Assembly: GCA_009617715.1 (NCBI GenBank)
Contig: VTFK01000435.1
Coordinates: 124,001 to 188,000, forward strand
Direction of reading: 5' to 3'
Source: Plectrocnemia conspersa
Lineage: Eukaryota; Arthropoda; Insecta; Trichoptera; Polycentropodidae
Length of the DNA: 64,000 nt
The notes under the pieces were generated by a model. The model was not told where the DNA came from. It ran no database searches and saw only the letters and a program-made list of their open reading frames with translations. How positions within the stretch are numbered: position 1 is the stretch's first letter; each line of letters opens with the position of its first letter. Positions 37,101-50,782 of the stretch are shown piece after piece. A program made the translations under genes and the position numbers.

Positions 37101-37559
37101 ATTGTCATTGTCTGCCGAAATCTCAATTATCCGAAGATCTCTTACATTTACCAAGTCACTACTGCTTATCCTTTGTCGTTATTGTCTTTATATTCTAATA
37201 TCATATCTTAATTTAGGATAAATAAAAAAAATACAATTACATAATACATTGATATAAGATTTATTTTTAATTATTAAAATGATTAAAAATAAAAGCTTTA
37301 ACGCTTAAGCAACTTAAAGAGGGTAAATATAATTGGTTTATATAATCAATTATAAATGTTATTATTTACAATAATATTCACACGAATATCACAAAATAAA
37401 AATTGTAACACTTTTAAATATGCTTCAATCTTTAATACAATAATAAAATGGAACTTGTCCTATTGCAATAGTGTGAGTAAATATGTATACTAATCTGCAC
37501 TGATTGGACCCTGTAAAATAATTTTTGACGTAAAGACTTTTTAGTGGACGGCGATAACA
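34137..37559. other. Gene-free DNA with GC-richer islands
   Basis: A GC-richer island lies at about 35340-35880, and a smaller one at 36485-36590 contains a short GGTCGCGAAAGACC hairpin. Another at 36790-36990 is CpG-containing. No protein or known RNA is recognised; regulatory function is possible but unsupported. The rest is very AT-rich. Confidence 0.4.
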
Positions 37560-37603
37560 TAGGGATGGTTTATGATCAAGCGGTAGCGGCGAAATACTTT
37601 CCC

Positions 37604-37725
37604 TCTCGCTCGCTCGCGTGTTAAGTGACTAGAGTGAGTGAGAGATAGGGCATTCGGACCGTATCCTCTTATCGCTTACACACTCTCGTCACTTAACACG
37701 CGAGCGAGCGAAAGGGAATGTATCT
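37604..37725. repeat. Internal foldback with CTCGCTCGCTCGCG motif
   Basis: The left arm, about 37604-37655 (CTCGCTCGCTCGCGTG, TTAAGTGAC), is matched by an inverted right arm at about 37665-37725 (GTCACTTAACACGCGAGC). The two arms meet near 37657. A third copy of the arm lies at 59583-59650 inside hAT-3. This shows that the arm is a mobile or repeated unit in its own right. Confidence 0.75.
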
Positions 37726-37833
37726 CACCATACGCGCCTGTTGGTGTTAGGTAGAATGGGTGTGAGTCGGTAGGCAATTGGCACAGAGCGAAGCTGTCGT
37801 CTGTTGAGTACACGGTGTTTATCAAGTATTGAG

Positions 37834-37995
37834 ATGTCGGAATACAGCAAATTAGGGCAAGGAAGAGCATTATCGGGACAAACTAAAGAAATTGCTTTAA
37901 ACGTATATACATATTTTAAAAAGATGGACGATACTAGCAAATCGTTAATTATTGATAAAATGACAATAGATTCAGTCTTCATGCGATCACTTTAG
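37834..37995 (+). pseudogene. Transposase N-terminal fragment (helix-turn-helix-like)
   Basis: From an ATG at 37834 the frame reads MSEYSKLGQGRALSGQTKEI, then ALNVYTYFKKM, ending at 37995 after about 53 codons. The pattern (G-R-x-L-s-x-Q-T-K-E-I...NVY.FFK) is one I associate with the start of insect Tc1/IS630-like transposases, ahead of the helix-turn-helix. The rest of the enzyme is absent. Identity is moderate, and a domesticated or host protein cannot be excluded from so short a piece. Confidence 0.5.
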
Positions 37996-38754
37996 TTAAC
38001 TGACAAGTTATTTTTATGTGACAAAAAGGTAAAATTAGGACGCACTCAAGGTTGTCATTCACGTATTTAATACATTTTCAAATTGTCATAATTTCTGAAG
38101 TATTTAATATAATTTAATAAAATTTTAAATTCTAAATTCACCATATACATACCAAGTTTACAAATTCTAAAGATCCATGGAAGAACCATTGATATTAGTT
38201 TAGTAAAACTATCACAATGCGACAAGTAAGACAAAAAAAATCCCTTCCGCCAGCCCCATGTCAATAAACCATCCCTATCCAGGTATAAAAAATGGTTTGA
38301 ACATAATTGCAACAAAAAAACAGTCCATTGAAAATCTGACATAAATGCGATCTGTTTCATTTATTATTTAAAAATAAATGCTACAAAAAAAAAAATATTA
38401 GAAAATAAATTAATAACAAAATGTAAAACATTCATCAAACACCCTGTGACTCACACACACGCAATCGGACAAGTTCTGAGTCTAGAGCTTCTACATTCGG
38501 AGCGATAAATTGTATTATTTATAATTTATCATCTAAAACACGATATAGAGATTGAAAATTTGATGCTCTGAAATATCATTGTATGATATGATATGTATGT
38601 ATATGGGAACAGTATTAAAATTATATAAAAATTAATTCTGAAAATCAATGCATACATATTAAAAGTAAGGTTGAGTTGACTACTTACTAAAAAATTATAT
38701 ATAACATTATTTTAATAAAAAAATTATTATAATATTGTAGTATACAATTTCTTA

Positions 38755-39790
38755 ATTATATTAAGGTCAGTGTAAGCTTATTTACACATATTTAAATTTC
38801 AATTTTTGTGACAGTATAGAAATCTTAAGCACCCTGTGTATGTTTGTTAGCAAAATCCAATGTGTCAATTTTTTTCAAAATGGCGACAAGTATAGTAATT
38901 CAATCACTCATAACTCAGTAGTTTTAAATTTTAACAAAATGTTCGCTATACGTGAAACGTTTAAAAGCCTAAAATACATCCAATAAAAATATAAAAAAAA
39001 TAGATTTTTGCTTCAAAACAAGCCATGTATCAGTTCGATCGGACCCCCCCATACTAGCCATTTTGAGACTTTCAGAAGAGTTAACGCTCTTAATTGCTTG
39101 GTTTTACAGATTAAAAAATAAATTTTTAGTATCGCATAGAACTACCGTGCACCCCCTATACGTTATGTATTAAAAAAATATATAATTTTTTTTTCAAAAT
39201 GGCGGCTAATGTAAAAATTTAAAGTGTTATAACTTTGCAAAATGATATCCTACTGAAAAATGTCGTATGCAAAAAGTGTTAAGAAACTTAATTTGCATTT
39301 AAAAACAATTTTTAATTATTTTTTTTTTAATAAAAACCGAGTCTTACGGTATATTGACCGGGACCCCGAACGAGCTTTTATGCGACTCGGCATACAGTTA
39401 ACGCTCGTATGAGGTTTCTATTTAAGAAATTGACTTGAATTTTTTATACAAAATAGAGCTTTCAACTATACTTACGATACTTTAAAAAAAATTAAAAATT
39501 AAAAAAAAAAGTTTTTTTTTTCAAAACACGTTTAGTGTTATGAGTCGATCAACCCACCATACATACGCTCATAAGATTTGCAATATAGTTAAGGTCAGTG
39601 TGAGCTTATTTAAACATATTTAAATTTAAATTTTTGTGACAGTATAGAATTCTTAAGCAACCTGTGTATGTTTGTTAGCAAAATCTAATGTGTCAATTTT
39701 TTGCAAAATGGCGACAAGTATAAAAAAATCACTCATAACTCAGTAGTTTTAAATTTTAACAAAAAGTTCGTTATAGATGTTCGCTATAGC
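38755..39790 (+). repeat. Degenerate long tandem repeat
   Basis: Segments of about 210 bp at 38757-38972 and 39586-39785 are highly similar in the same orientation. Shared words include TTAAGGTCAGTGT, GTGACAGTATAGAA, TGTATGTTTGTTAGCAAAAT and CACTCATAACTCAGTAG. Between them, around 39190-39420, a more diverged version recurs. CAAAATGGCG appears at about 38877, 39199 and 39704, and GACC-GGGACCCC with GTTAACGCTC at about 39040-39090 and 39357-39405. The region looks like decayed units of a longer repeat, or of an unrecognised transposon. No coding frame. Confidence 0.65.
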
Positions 39791-42700
39791 TTCTAAACCC
39801 TTATTAATGATTTAATTATTTAAAATTAAATATTCATGGTAATATTTATAGTAATTTATAAATATAAGAACAACTAAAATTATTTTACTTTAAATTTATT
39901 TGCCACCTAAAATAGTTATTTGTTAATATTGGTTTATATATTTTTTATATTTTTTTTTTTGTAACTTTCAGCTAATACTACAATTTTTTTATTGAAAATA
40001 ATCATTATGCAACATATACAATTTTTTCAATAAAAAATATGATAATACAATAAAATTAAATATTTTTAAATATAGACCCACTTTAAGTCTTTGTATATTT
40101 ACTACAATATGTAATGTATTATTTTTTTTGTGATATAATCTTTAATTTACCGTTAAAATAACTATCAAATACTATTTTTATCTGATTTTTAAAATCAAAT
40201 AGTAAATGACTCAAAAATAACTGTAGTCATTTATTGTATGTTAAAAATCTTCAAATGATTTTTGACTTGTATTTTAAATCACCTATTCCAAAACTTTTTG
40301 TTATTAATAAAATTGTATTTCTATTATATTTAAATTAAACAACTTTTGTGAGAGGTTTATTCTTGATAACATTGTGCTTTCTCTCTTAGTAAGAATAAAA
40401 TACAAAGCATTTTTCATTACGTAAATGTAATTTCACATTAATATTATGAACCAATTAATCCCTTTGTGAAATGAACAATCCTGTTTTATTTTGAAATCAT
40501 CAGCGTTGTTTAATGTAATTATTATTATACTAAACTTACTTAGTAAGCACAGGTAGCGGCACTTTTTCAAAGCTAAAAAAATATCACAAAAGACCTTCCT
40601 TAATAAAATTAATTAACTGCAATTTTATTTGTTAACTATCTTCTTTTTTTACACTCTAACGTTTAATTAAAAAACAAACCTAATCTTCTTAAGACGGATG
40701 CTGGGTGAGAAGATTCATTGTTATTAAAGTGCTAGTTGAAATTATATATCAAGAAAAAGGGTGATGTTAATTTAATTAACAATAACTTCTAATGGACCCT
40801 GGGGATGAAAAATCTTGGTAAAAATGGCACTTTTTTAAATGAGTCGATGAATTAATTCTTTTTGTTCATTGTGATGGACATGGAATGAATTTTTTATCGA
40901 AGGATTATCGAAAAAAAAGCACTTTTTTTGGCATAATGCAAACGAAATTGCTTTTCTGAGTGCAAAAAAGTTTTTTTGTGTATTATACGTTATTATACAG
41001 ATTGAATTTAATTTAAAAACTTTATTTTAAATACATATAAAAATATACGTTATGAGTAATCGGCATTTAATTTAAATCTGTTTATATGTTTTAGACCAAT
41101 GAACGTAAAAAAAATTGTTTCTAAGCATTTAATATAAGTCATTTTAATGCTACAACATATCTGCTTTGCAGAAAGTGTAATAATATAAATATTTTATTTT
41201 ATCGGATTTTAATACTATTTTTTAATATGTGATTCGTATCGCTATATTTATATTTTATTTCTTAGCAGAAGATTTGTTTTAGGATCGATTGAAAATTAGG
41301 AAAAATAAATATAATACATATTTACATAAAATATTTATTGTTTATTATATAGTTTGAGAACTAAACCATGTACTTCGAACATTTATATAAAATATATTCA
41401 ATAATATAATAGAAGTTTGAACCGCAAAAACGATATTACTTATCGAATAATATTAGTAACACCTCCTCTGATGATATACGTATATTTTATTCTTGTGTAT
41501 TGTACTTTTTCGTATAAATACAAAATATTTGCATCAGGATCTGATTATATATTTTCATATTTCCCATGGGTTTTCTTCGATGAGAATCGAATATCTTTGC
41601 AGTCTGTCCTAAACATTAAATCACGAAGTCGATGTGAAAATAACCTAGTTCACCTTCGACATGTTTCGCAGATCCGAAACCCCATGGGTTTTACCCTAAA
41701 AGCCTACAATATATGCAGCGTTATTTTTTTCCGAAGAAAATAAAAGAGATGTATTGTATTATTAAAAAGCAGAAGAGTATATTTTTAAAAGTCAACAAAG
41801 GTTGCCAGAATTATATTATATTTTATAAAATCTGTTGAAATATAAAAGTACTTACATATAATTCGGTTCTGTGTAAAGTACATTCCATTCAATTAAAATT
41901 TATTACAGGCGTATTAAAAAACTTTTCCGCAGATTAAATTTTATCCTAGCCCGTAAAACCGCTATCCGATTGTCGAAAAGCTCATTCAGTCAACATATAA
42001 TTGGTTTAAATTAATGTAATTGTTATTTTGCTCCGGTTTGCTTTGATTCTAACGGTCGCCATATCACTTAGTTCTAATGGGTTTATATAAAGAGAATTGA
42101 TTTGCCAACTAAATGGGCTTTCGTTCGCTTTCCCTCACATTGTTTCTTTTTTTTCACCTCTATATTCTCCTATTCACACTATTGAAACGAATGGCTATTC
42201 AATATTCATTAATAACTAACTTATTCAATACCTCAGGCATTATATATTGTATTCTAAAAATAAATATCGCTCCAGTTGCGTATAGACAAATATATTATCG
42301 AGCGCGTTGCTGTGCTCCAATAAATATATTGATACGCACGATTTGCTTGTAAATTGTGTATGGTATTGTTATCTGTAATTTATGGTAAATTTATTCGTAT
42401 ACAAAAATAGTTTTCGTAATTAGATGGTGTACAGTTTTATAAGATATGTGCTTACTTTTACTTAAAAAAATATTGTAGGTGTACCTATATATCTAATATA
42501 TAAAAATTTAATTATTATTTTAACTGTTTATATCGTTTCGTTAATTTATTTAAAATAATATTCTACACAAGGCTTAATTATAATACCTAGTGTCTTTTTT
42601 TTAAATATTTTTTGCTGATAGCTTTGCCTTATATGTTTTAGTTTTAATAATATAACCTACTGTATTGTACAGGAAACCTGTTTTGAAAAGTTTTTTTCTG

Positions 42701-45700
42701 AAGCCAAGCTGTTTGTTATTATTTATTTTAAAGAATAAATTTAAATTATTATGTAAGACAGTTCATATTTTAAACTTGTGAGATTTTATATTTTGAAAAA
42801 TATTTATAAACTATGTATCTATCCCAAGTACGATTAATCGACCGCAAAGCAACGCTTTAAAAAAACAACCCCTATCCAAATATCAACGTCAAAAATTGCT
42901 GCCGGTAATGTAGCGCGATAATGCGGATGCGGCCCTGTCTAGTTAACCCCTCGCCGACCGACAAAGAAGAGCGGAGGAAAACATTCGAGATTAGGGTCAG
43001 ACCGGCAGCAAATAACCCTCGCGGCCAGAATCATTCATTGCCTTCTGGCCACGACGTGCACCCATCCCCCCCGGGAAACCCCTGAAAGCACTCCATATGA
43101 ATACAATTTCCCGGAAGTTGTCTTTTACACCGAGAAAGTGAGCGGCTGAGAAAAAGTAGCCGCTATTTGCATCTCGATATTATCTATTACCAACGAGCTT
43201 TTCACTGCCAGTTTGTCTGTTATTTTAACTGCAAAGCGAGCGCTTCAAACAGTTAAGTCAACTCTGTTTTAATGAATTCGTGGTGATTATTTAAGTTGCC
43301 GTTGGCCATTTCATCGCTTATGTATTTATTAAATGCATTTAATTTAGCTGTGTTCTGTAAATCAGATTATTAATATATTTGTTTATTTATATAACTAAAC
43401 AGCTTTTCAACATACAATTTTAACACATCACAAATATATTTATATAAATTATTAACAAGTTAAATAATAATCAGAATAGTCTTAACGCCTACACAGCTAC
43501 AAATTAATAAATTCTGTAATTATATATAAGCATTATTATTAATGTGGATCATTGGAATACATACATAGGGTGTTGTATACATATATAATAATGATACTAG
43601 TTCTATACATTTATATGTATTATTAAAATTAGGAAAAGTATTATTTGGCTATTGAGAATTTCAGACTTTTACATATTAAATATAAACAATATCTATTAGC
43701 ATTATAAAAAAAAAAATTTATCAACAATATCTCTAAATGGTTTACAAATATTTGGTATATAAATGTAAAAAGTACAATTTTATTAGAAAATATATTGTTA
43801 ACAAATTTTACCATAAAATTATATTTGTCAAAAAACATTTTATTAGCTCCAAAGATTGTTTGAAATTTATCAATAGCAACTAGTTATTACGTTCATAATT
43901 TTAATTATAATTTTGTAAGCAGAAAAAGTTGCTTAAATAATAAAAATTACGTACAATCTATGTCTAGCCCTTAATGTATAAAAACAACAGTGAAAGTCAA
44001 GCATGATTTTCCAAATTTAAGTTATTTTATGTTTCTCTTGTACATTCTGGTCCCAAAAAGCGGTGTTATCTACAAATTTGTAGCAAACGGTTGCCACAAA
44101 ATTAGTACATAAACACATTTTCGTTTTACTTTGTAGACTTATAAAATATATTTTATTACATTTTATAAAATCAAATAATTTTTTCAGATACCAGCATATT
44201 TTATTGATTATTAAATTTAAATATGTTAATTTAACAAACATAATTAAATGCAGAAATAATTTTAAAAAATGTGAAATTTACCCTCCAATAATAATTTTTT
44301 TAATAATATAAAAAAAATATCACACTTTTAAAATTATGTTATTAAAACAATGTTGCTATTTATTAGAAAAATAATTACTAAAAAATAATTTATTTTATTT
44401 AAATAAACGGTTATGTTTGTTAGGTTATCTACTTAACTTTGGAATACACCAAATATTCTTTAGTTAGGTTAGGTAATAAGCTTTAATTAGTACTTTTATT
44501 TTTAAAATATAAGTAATTTTGCACACATACAAAGTATATATATATATACCTACTATACATGCTACTATTTTTATGTTTAAAATTAGTTATTAGGAACAAT
44601 TTGATAAAAAATAACATTATAAAATAAACGTTTATAGTTATAATTTAAGGGAAAAAACTAAAAAACCGCTGTGGCGGTGGCAAAATTTGTCTACGTGTTA
44701 TGCAAATAGTTGCTTCTGTTTTTATTCGGTTGCTTTTAATTTTCCATCTCTCAAAATAAAATCTTATAAAGATCAATTTAACATTGTCCTAATAAAATAA
44801 TGTATTTTACAGCAGTTTTGTGATTATTGCTCTAAAAACAATGAATTCTACCCTATTTATGGCAATATTCCAATTAGATGTGTTGAAAAAAATAAAGTTG
44901 TCATTACTATGCCTTCTCGTATAATAATTTAATATGAAGCGTTTGTTGCTACACAAAAGTTCATTACTGCGCGAGGGACGTGACCTCCTCACAAATTTAT
45001 GTATATGTTAAAATATATAAAAGTAAAACCTATTTTTTTGCTATTTAAATATTTTTGATAATGATTTTTAATTTATATCGTTACCATTTTAAATATAAAG
45101 GAGCAAGCAGTATTTTTAAGAAATAATAGAATAGTTATGACATTGATTTAAAAACACCTTGATTTGACCCATAGCTGAAAAAATAAATAAATTGTCTTTA
45201 ATCTAAAAAGATGTTAACATCATAAATAAATTTGTAAAAGTTCGATATACTAGTAATGTGAAGTAATATGAAATTACAAAACATACTATATATAATAAAC
45301 TAAAATTAAAATAGCTATACTGACTTTAAATTAAGCTATAATTGTGCAGCTAAAAATTAGGTTAAGGTTAAATGTATATATGAAATTTCAGTGTTTTAGT
45401 ATATTTGTCATTTGTGATTTTTAGGAAAATTATATGTTACTTTATTAAGTTTATCAGCTATAAAAGCTTGTTTTTTCAGCAAAGCAACTTTGCAGTAAAT
45501 TTGCTCGATAAACAACGTTTTTAATTTAATTAAACTTGTTCAGTACTTTTGATCTCAGTTTGTTATATGAATGTTTTTTTTTTAAGATTAATGAACTCGT
45601 TTCTCAATCAAGTGGCGAACTTGTATAATTTCAATATAAAATAATTTATTTAGATGTAATGTTTTTTTATCATTGTGTCTGGAGCGCTTTTTGAAGAGTT

Positions 45701-47820
45701 TCATTTAAATATGTAAGCGAGCTTTTTTGTTAGTATATAAGCGAATATTTATTATTATTTTACCGTTTTAATTTTCAAGCAGTCTAAATCATTTCGAGAA
45801 TACTCATACATAATACATTACACGAAATTGCTCGCGTTTCGAATTAATTGCCCGTATATAAATTAGCGAATTAAACAAAGCGTCACTATTCAAACTGTCG
45901 CTGCTGCGAATGTTAATAACGCGAAGAAACAAATATAATATATACATATATATGTATAAAAAAACGATGAATAATAAGAAGCGAAAAAGCGACATGACCA
46001 TTAACAACCACTTTGCCTAATTGAAGGGCCAAGAATAATGTTGCCAGAACAAATAGAAATAATTTAAGTACGTACACCGCCAAGTTATGAAAGCTGAGGG
46101 TAATTAATGCGAACCTTAACACGTTAACGACCGCGGAAAAGTTTCTTAATAAATTCTTTTAAGGCGATCGTAATTAAATTTTGGACAACAATTACTCTCA
46201 TTGTGTCGCTGCGTAATGTATTCTTGAAGAATACGGCAAGAAGTGTATTGCGTACGTAGATAGATATTATGTATGTACATTCAAGGACGAAAAAAAGAGA
46301 CTCGAAACACACTAAATCATTTCTTTTGCTGGAGTTTCACAATAAAAAAGCTCGACGGTCGGTTGTTCCGTGAGCGCTAAAATAATCGTGTCCTATATAT
46401 TTCGAGTGCGTACGACGAGGATACATTTGTCATTTTGTGTGTAAAAGTTTCGCTTTTTTACGGCGAAAAGCGCCAAATCTCAACTTGAGTCTGAGAGTGT
46501 TGTTCAAGGGATTATTTTTTACATTGCAAAAAAATTACTTGAATAGGATATTCATTTAAGGTAAGTAAATTTAATAGTATACATAAAAAAAATGCCTACA
46601 ATTAAACTTGCCATTTTTTATAATTGATTTTTTACATAGCTTTATGTTTCAAGTTACACAGATATTTTAAAAGAATGATTAGAGACACTTAAAATCTACA
46701 AATTATTTTAATATATCCTTATTTAAAATTAAATTAAAATACATTTTACTTTAGCATTTTTTTTGGTGAGTTACATTATTTCTTTTGCTAACGAATATTT
46801 TGCTTTGTGGTTTTGATTACTTTTCATATTGTTTTTTATGTCAATTTTTGTGTTGTTCATGTTGTTGTATACATTTTTTTGTAAAATAAAATAATTTATA
46901 TTTACATATGTATATGTTTTTAAATATATTTATAAAATTCTATGAATTTGTAGTTCAAAATTTATTATAAAAGCAGAACTTATATAGACATACATTTTAA
47001 TTTAAAATTTATTAACTGAATTTAGATCAAGTCCAAGCCTTTCTAATATCTGTGCACTGTATAATCGAATGTAGATGGTTTAGTTTCTTGGACAGTTGAT
47101 GGATAGTTTAAGTAGGATTCGCTTCTATTTCTGCGGTCTCCCATGTCTGGGACTATTCTTAATTTGAGTTTTCTTAAGCCATCTTTGGAATAACGGATAT
47201 CTTAATAAATCGCCTATCGTTTTATAAATGTTTTTAATGGTAATAGTTTAAATTCTTATAAGCAATTTTTTATAAATTGTTTACTTGGTAAAAAATCTGC
47301 TATCGTAAATTTTAGGACCCAATTTTTTTTAAACATCATAATATAGAGTCCAGATGTGCACCAACACAGATATAACAAAAGACGTATTTAGGTATAAATG
47401 CCGAAAGCAGGACTAACTGTTGAAACTTAAATTAAAAAACGTCATTCATTTCAGGATTATCTAATATATTATACATTTTTTAAATTATTTTTTTATGATT
47501 TTAGTTATAATATATCTATGCATATAAAGCGTTTTTTAATTAAAATATATTAAGTATTTTTTGCAAAAGCACAGTGTAACGAAAAACTTTAATTATTTTC
47601 GACAAATGTTACTGAAGCAACTTAACTTCTGAGACATCCAAACTATCATATGTTTTATACGATTTGGCCGCCTGCCAAATATTTTATTGAATAGGTAAGT
47701 CAGTTTCGCAAAATGAGACACAAGGTATTGACTTTTCGTGCCGTCGCCTAAATGGTTTTATTTCATAACTTAATATCCTACAGAACTTTCGGTTAGAATG
47801 ACTCAAATGTATTAAGGAAA
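39791..47820. other. Very AT-rich gene-free DNA with one GC-rich island
   Basis: Almost wholly featureless A/T sequence. The exception is 42830-43270, which is CpG-containing and G/C-rich, with ATTTGCAT (octamer-like) at 43164-43171, GCATATGAA-like and TAATCGA words, and no open frame. It looks like conserved regulatory DNA, which is an inference. A smaller patch lies at 46340-46500. TTAGGTTAGG at 44464-44473 is too short to be telomeric. Confidence 0.45.
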
Positions 47821-47824
47821 AAAC

Positions 47825-47851
47825 ATATATATATATATATATATATATATG
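47825..47851. repeat. (AT)n microsatellite
   Basis: About 13 uninterrupted AT units. Confidence 0.9.
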
Positions 47852-49810
47852 TATCAGCGCTTATCGATGATCGTAGTCGATGTGTTAGGACATCGTCGAA
47901 AGCTCGTTTTCCCCAAGTAACATTACGCAAAATCCACTTAGGACCGCAGAAAATCCCCATAGGTGCTGCGGTTGAACCTTTTTTTAACCGACGCTTTAGA
48001 ACGCCTCGCCAGTCAAGGGTTTGCCATAGAAAAAGTTCAAACTTTCATTATTTTATTTTAATATAAATTAATTCAAGATATAAATGTTGTGAATTTAAAT
48101 ACTTTTCTTTCACAGGAAAAATCATTATTTAAATAATAATGTTTTTTTTATTTTTTTTTTCAGGTATGACTTGATTAACTGCTATATTTGATACTAAATC
48201 TAACTGTGAGTAAAACGCTACATTTAAGTTGTCCATTTACACAACCCTTAAGTAATATTTTCATAGTCCATTAAATCATTTTTAAACGTGCCGTTTTCAC
48301 TGCGAGTCGAAATTTCATTTTTAAAAGATCTAAATCGGTCAGATAAACGAAACAGCCCCTCACAGACCATATACTCAATGATGAATCTTTTTTCTGAACC
48401 ACTGACCTGCGCCATAACAGGAAGATAGTGAATGTTCCGAACGTACATACATACATTTATAAAATATATCCGGCGATGTTTAACTTTGAAAGCCCTCGCT
48501 TCGTTATAAATTTTAAACTAACAAACGGTTTGGCCGCTTCGATAACCCGATTAAATTATCATGCTAAAGGTATTATAATGTTTTTCGTATTAAAAAAGGT
48601 CATGAATCGCTAAGGTTTCCCTAAGGTTTAAAATACTTAACAACATCGTTTCGCTTGGAACACGACCTTGCTGATTTTTTACGGTTTAGCAGTAAAACTT
48701 TTCACTCATACTAGCTATGTACAAAATAAAGGTAATAAAATATTTTATTAACGCGTGCTTTTACCATTTTTTTGGGTAATAAAAATGTTTTCTATTACAT
48801 AAAAAAATATTTTTAGACAATTTTATTATGGAAAACAATAATTTTATGGTTGGATTAATGGCTCGTTACGAATTGTCTGTATGTGTATACATAGATATAT
48901 GATAGTTTTTATTATTGTATTGTAGTAGATTTATGTGTTTTTAGTTATAATTAAATTAATATGAATTTATATATGGTATTTATATTAATATTTCTTAGAT
49001 ATTTATATTATTTTAAACTAGTTAAGTGTATATTTTACACATATTTTAAATAAAAAATCACTATTAAATATAGTTTTTATAATACAATTCAGTAAGTTGT
49101 TCTGAAAAACGTTGTTATCTGCTTGAGTGTAACATAGGGAAGGCACTATAGTGTCTTATTTTTTTATATATAGTTTTTTATCTAAGATTTAAAAATTTAA
49201 GATATATTAGCTTACAGTACACTTTTAATTAGAGTAGAGTGGTAATTAAAATTAAGTACACGGTTTTTTAAATTCAAAAAATAATATTTTAGAACTATAC
49301 ATTTCACATCCATTTGGCTAAATTGCTCCATCCTGTATAATTATATAAGATATGTTTAATACCTTGAATTTTAATTACAGTAAGTAGTTTGTAATTTTCT
49401 TACTCGTAAATGTCATAAACATTAAACTTGAGTTTCCAACAGTTAGCATTTAAATATAAACAATGTATAATGCAACATTTTATTAAAACTTTATTAATTA
49501 TTATTTTTATATTTTTTTTTTATTAATTACTAATTTAATTAAAATTATTTTCATTTTAATTATTAATTTTTCACATACCTAACATATCGCTAGTTTTTCT
49601 TTAAGCATATATAAGTAGGTATTGAAACAAAATTAAAACTAGCAATAGGAAAAAAAGTTATTTTTTTAATGATAGCTGCATATAAAAATAACTAAAATAG
49701 TAATGAAATAAATTCCCGATTTCTGTATTTTATTTATTAAAAATTACAAATATATTTTAATAAATGTGAATCAATTTAACTTTAATTTTATGCTGTATAT
49801 GCATTAACCA
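47852..49810. other. Gene-free DNA
   Basis: A GC-richer section at 47860-48010 has no recognised product. Overlapping 60-codon open stretches at 48248-48613 on both strands have no motif and look like chance. The remainder is AT-rich. Confidence 0.45.
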
Positions 49811-49876
49811 GCACGATATATCAGTGGTACAAGTCAATGACTAATACCTAAAAGGCCAGGTCTCGAATCTAATATG
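49811..49876 (+). repeat. Possible tRNA-derived SINE head
   Basis: TATCAGTGGTA at 49819-49829 resembles a pol III A box, and AGGTCTCGAATCT at 49858-49870 a B box, at about tRNA spacing. No tRNA cloverleaf can be drawn and no second copy was seen in the window, so this is only a candidate decayed SINE. Confidence 0.3.
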
Positions 49877-50184
49877 AAGTTTTATTTTATGTATGAGATC
49901 CGATATAGCGATTATTAAATCATTATTTTTTCAAGTGATCATCTAAGATTAGTATTTTGCTCGCTAACATTATTTCAGTTTATCTATTTTGACATAAAAA
50001 AAATTCTCATAGCAACTAGGTAATTGAAGAAGAAAAAATATAATTTATGGAAGTCATCCACTAGACGCTTTTTTTTAAATAATTAACATAAAATTATAAA
50101 ATGTTTATTTATGTTTAAGTATAGCCTTTTCTTTATAATGTAGGAATTTTTGTTTGGTTTGTTTAAGTAAGAGGTATCGTGTAT

Positions 50185-50600
50185 GGCAGCGGGTCAAAAG
50201 AGCGTGCGTCAAATGAGCGCCGTCATATAAGCGCTGCATTATAAGCGCTGCGTCATAAGAGCGTTTACCAAAGTAGCGCTATTACAAAATGGCGTACGTC
50301 AAATGCGCAGAGAGTCATATGAGCGCTTAAAAAAAGAGAGCACGTCATAAGAGCGCAAAAACAACTTGATATATATCAAGTAATGAATATTTTAGGAATT
50401 ATGTGTACAAAATATAAGTAATTGTGAGAAATTTACTAAGAATTAAAATTCACGAGATATAGGCGGTGAAATTAGTATTTTATGTGCCAGAGCGCAATGA
50501 CGATTGAAATGATTAGACAATAAGAATATTATTATTTATTAATTATTACGTACATACGAAATTTTGGCTCCCCATCCCCATACATGCGATATATGCATAT
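50185..50600 (+). repeat. Left terminal inverted repeat
   Basis: The outer part, 50185-50360, is the minisatellite (GAGCG, TAAGCG or TAGCG at the end of each unit). The inner part, 50361-50600, is AT-rich and matches the inner right repeat, with landmarks TATGTGCCAGAGCG and GGCTCCCCATCCCCAT. The outer units are better conserved between the arms than the inner sequence. Confidence 0.88.
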
Positions 50601-50640
50601 CATTGTCGTGCGGTAACTTTGAAACAGGGCATGCGGTTAG

Positions 50641-50760
50641 GAGGGATAGGAACAAAAACTATATTTTTAAATTTATTACAATTTAGGTGAAGCACGTAAA
50701 ATAGGGGGAATGGGAATAAAAACTATATTTTTAAAGTTATTACAATTTAAGTGAAGCTTT
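50641..50760 (+). repeat. Tandem duplication, 64-bp period
   Basis: Two units, 50641-50704 and 50705-50760, share AAAAACTATATTTTTAAA and TTATTACAATTTA. They lie just inside the left terminal repeat. Confidence 0.8.
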
Positions 50761-50782
50761 TAAAAAGCACGAATGCTCTTAA

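Larger units (their letters stand above)
37562..38275 (+). mobile_element. Non-autonomous Tc1/mariner-like element, 714 bp
   Basis: Inverted ends GGGATGGTTTAT at 37562 and ATAAACCATCCC ending at 38275 are each flanked by TA (37560-37561 and 38276-38277), the target duplication of Tc1/mariner elements. Inside are a foldback at 37604-37725 and a short reading frame at 37834-37995 resembling a transposase N-terminus. No DDE catalytic domain remains. The TIRs are short, about 12-14 bp, so the superfamily call rests mainly on the TA flanks and on the protein fragment. Confidence 0.65.

Noticed and set aside
44464..44475. Telomere-like TTAGG units
   Set aside because: Only two units, in ordinary AT-rich DNA; also seen as AACCTAACCT within repeat R1.
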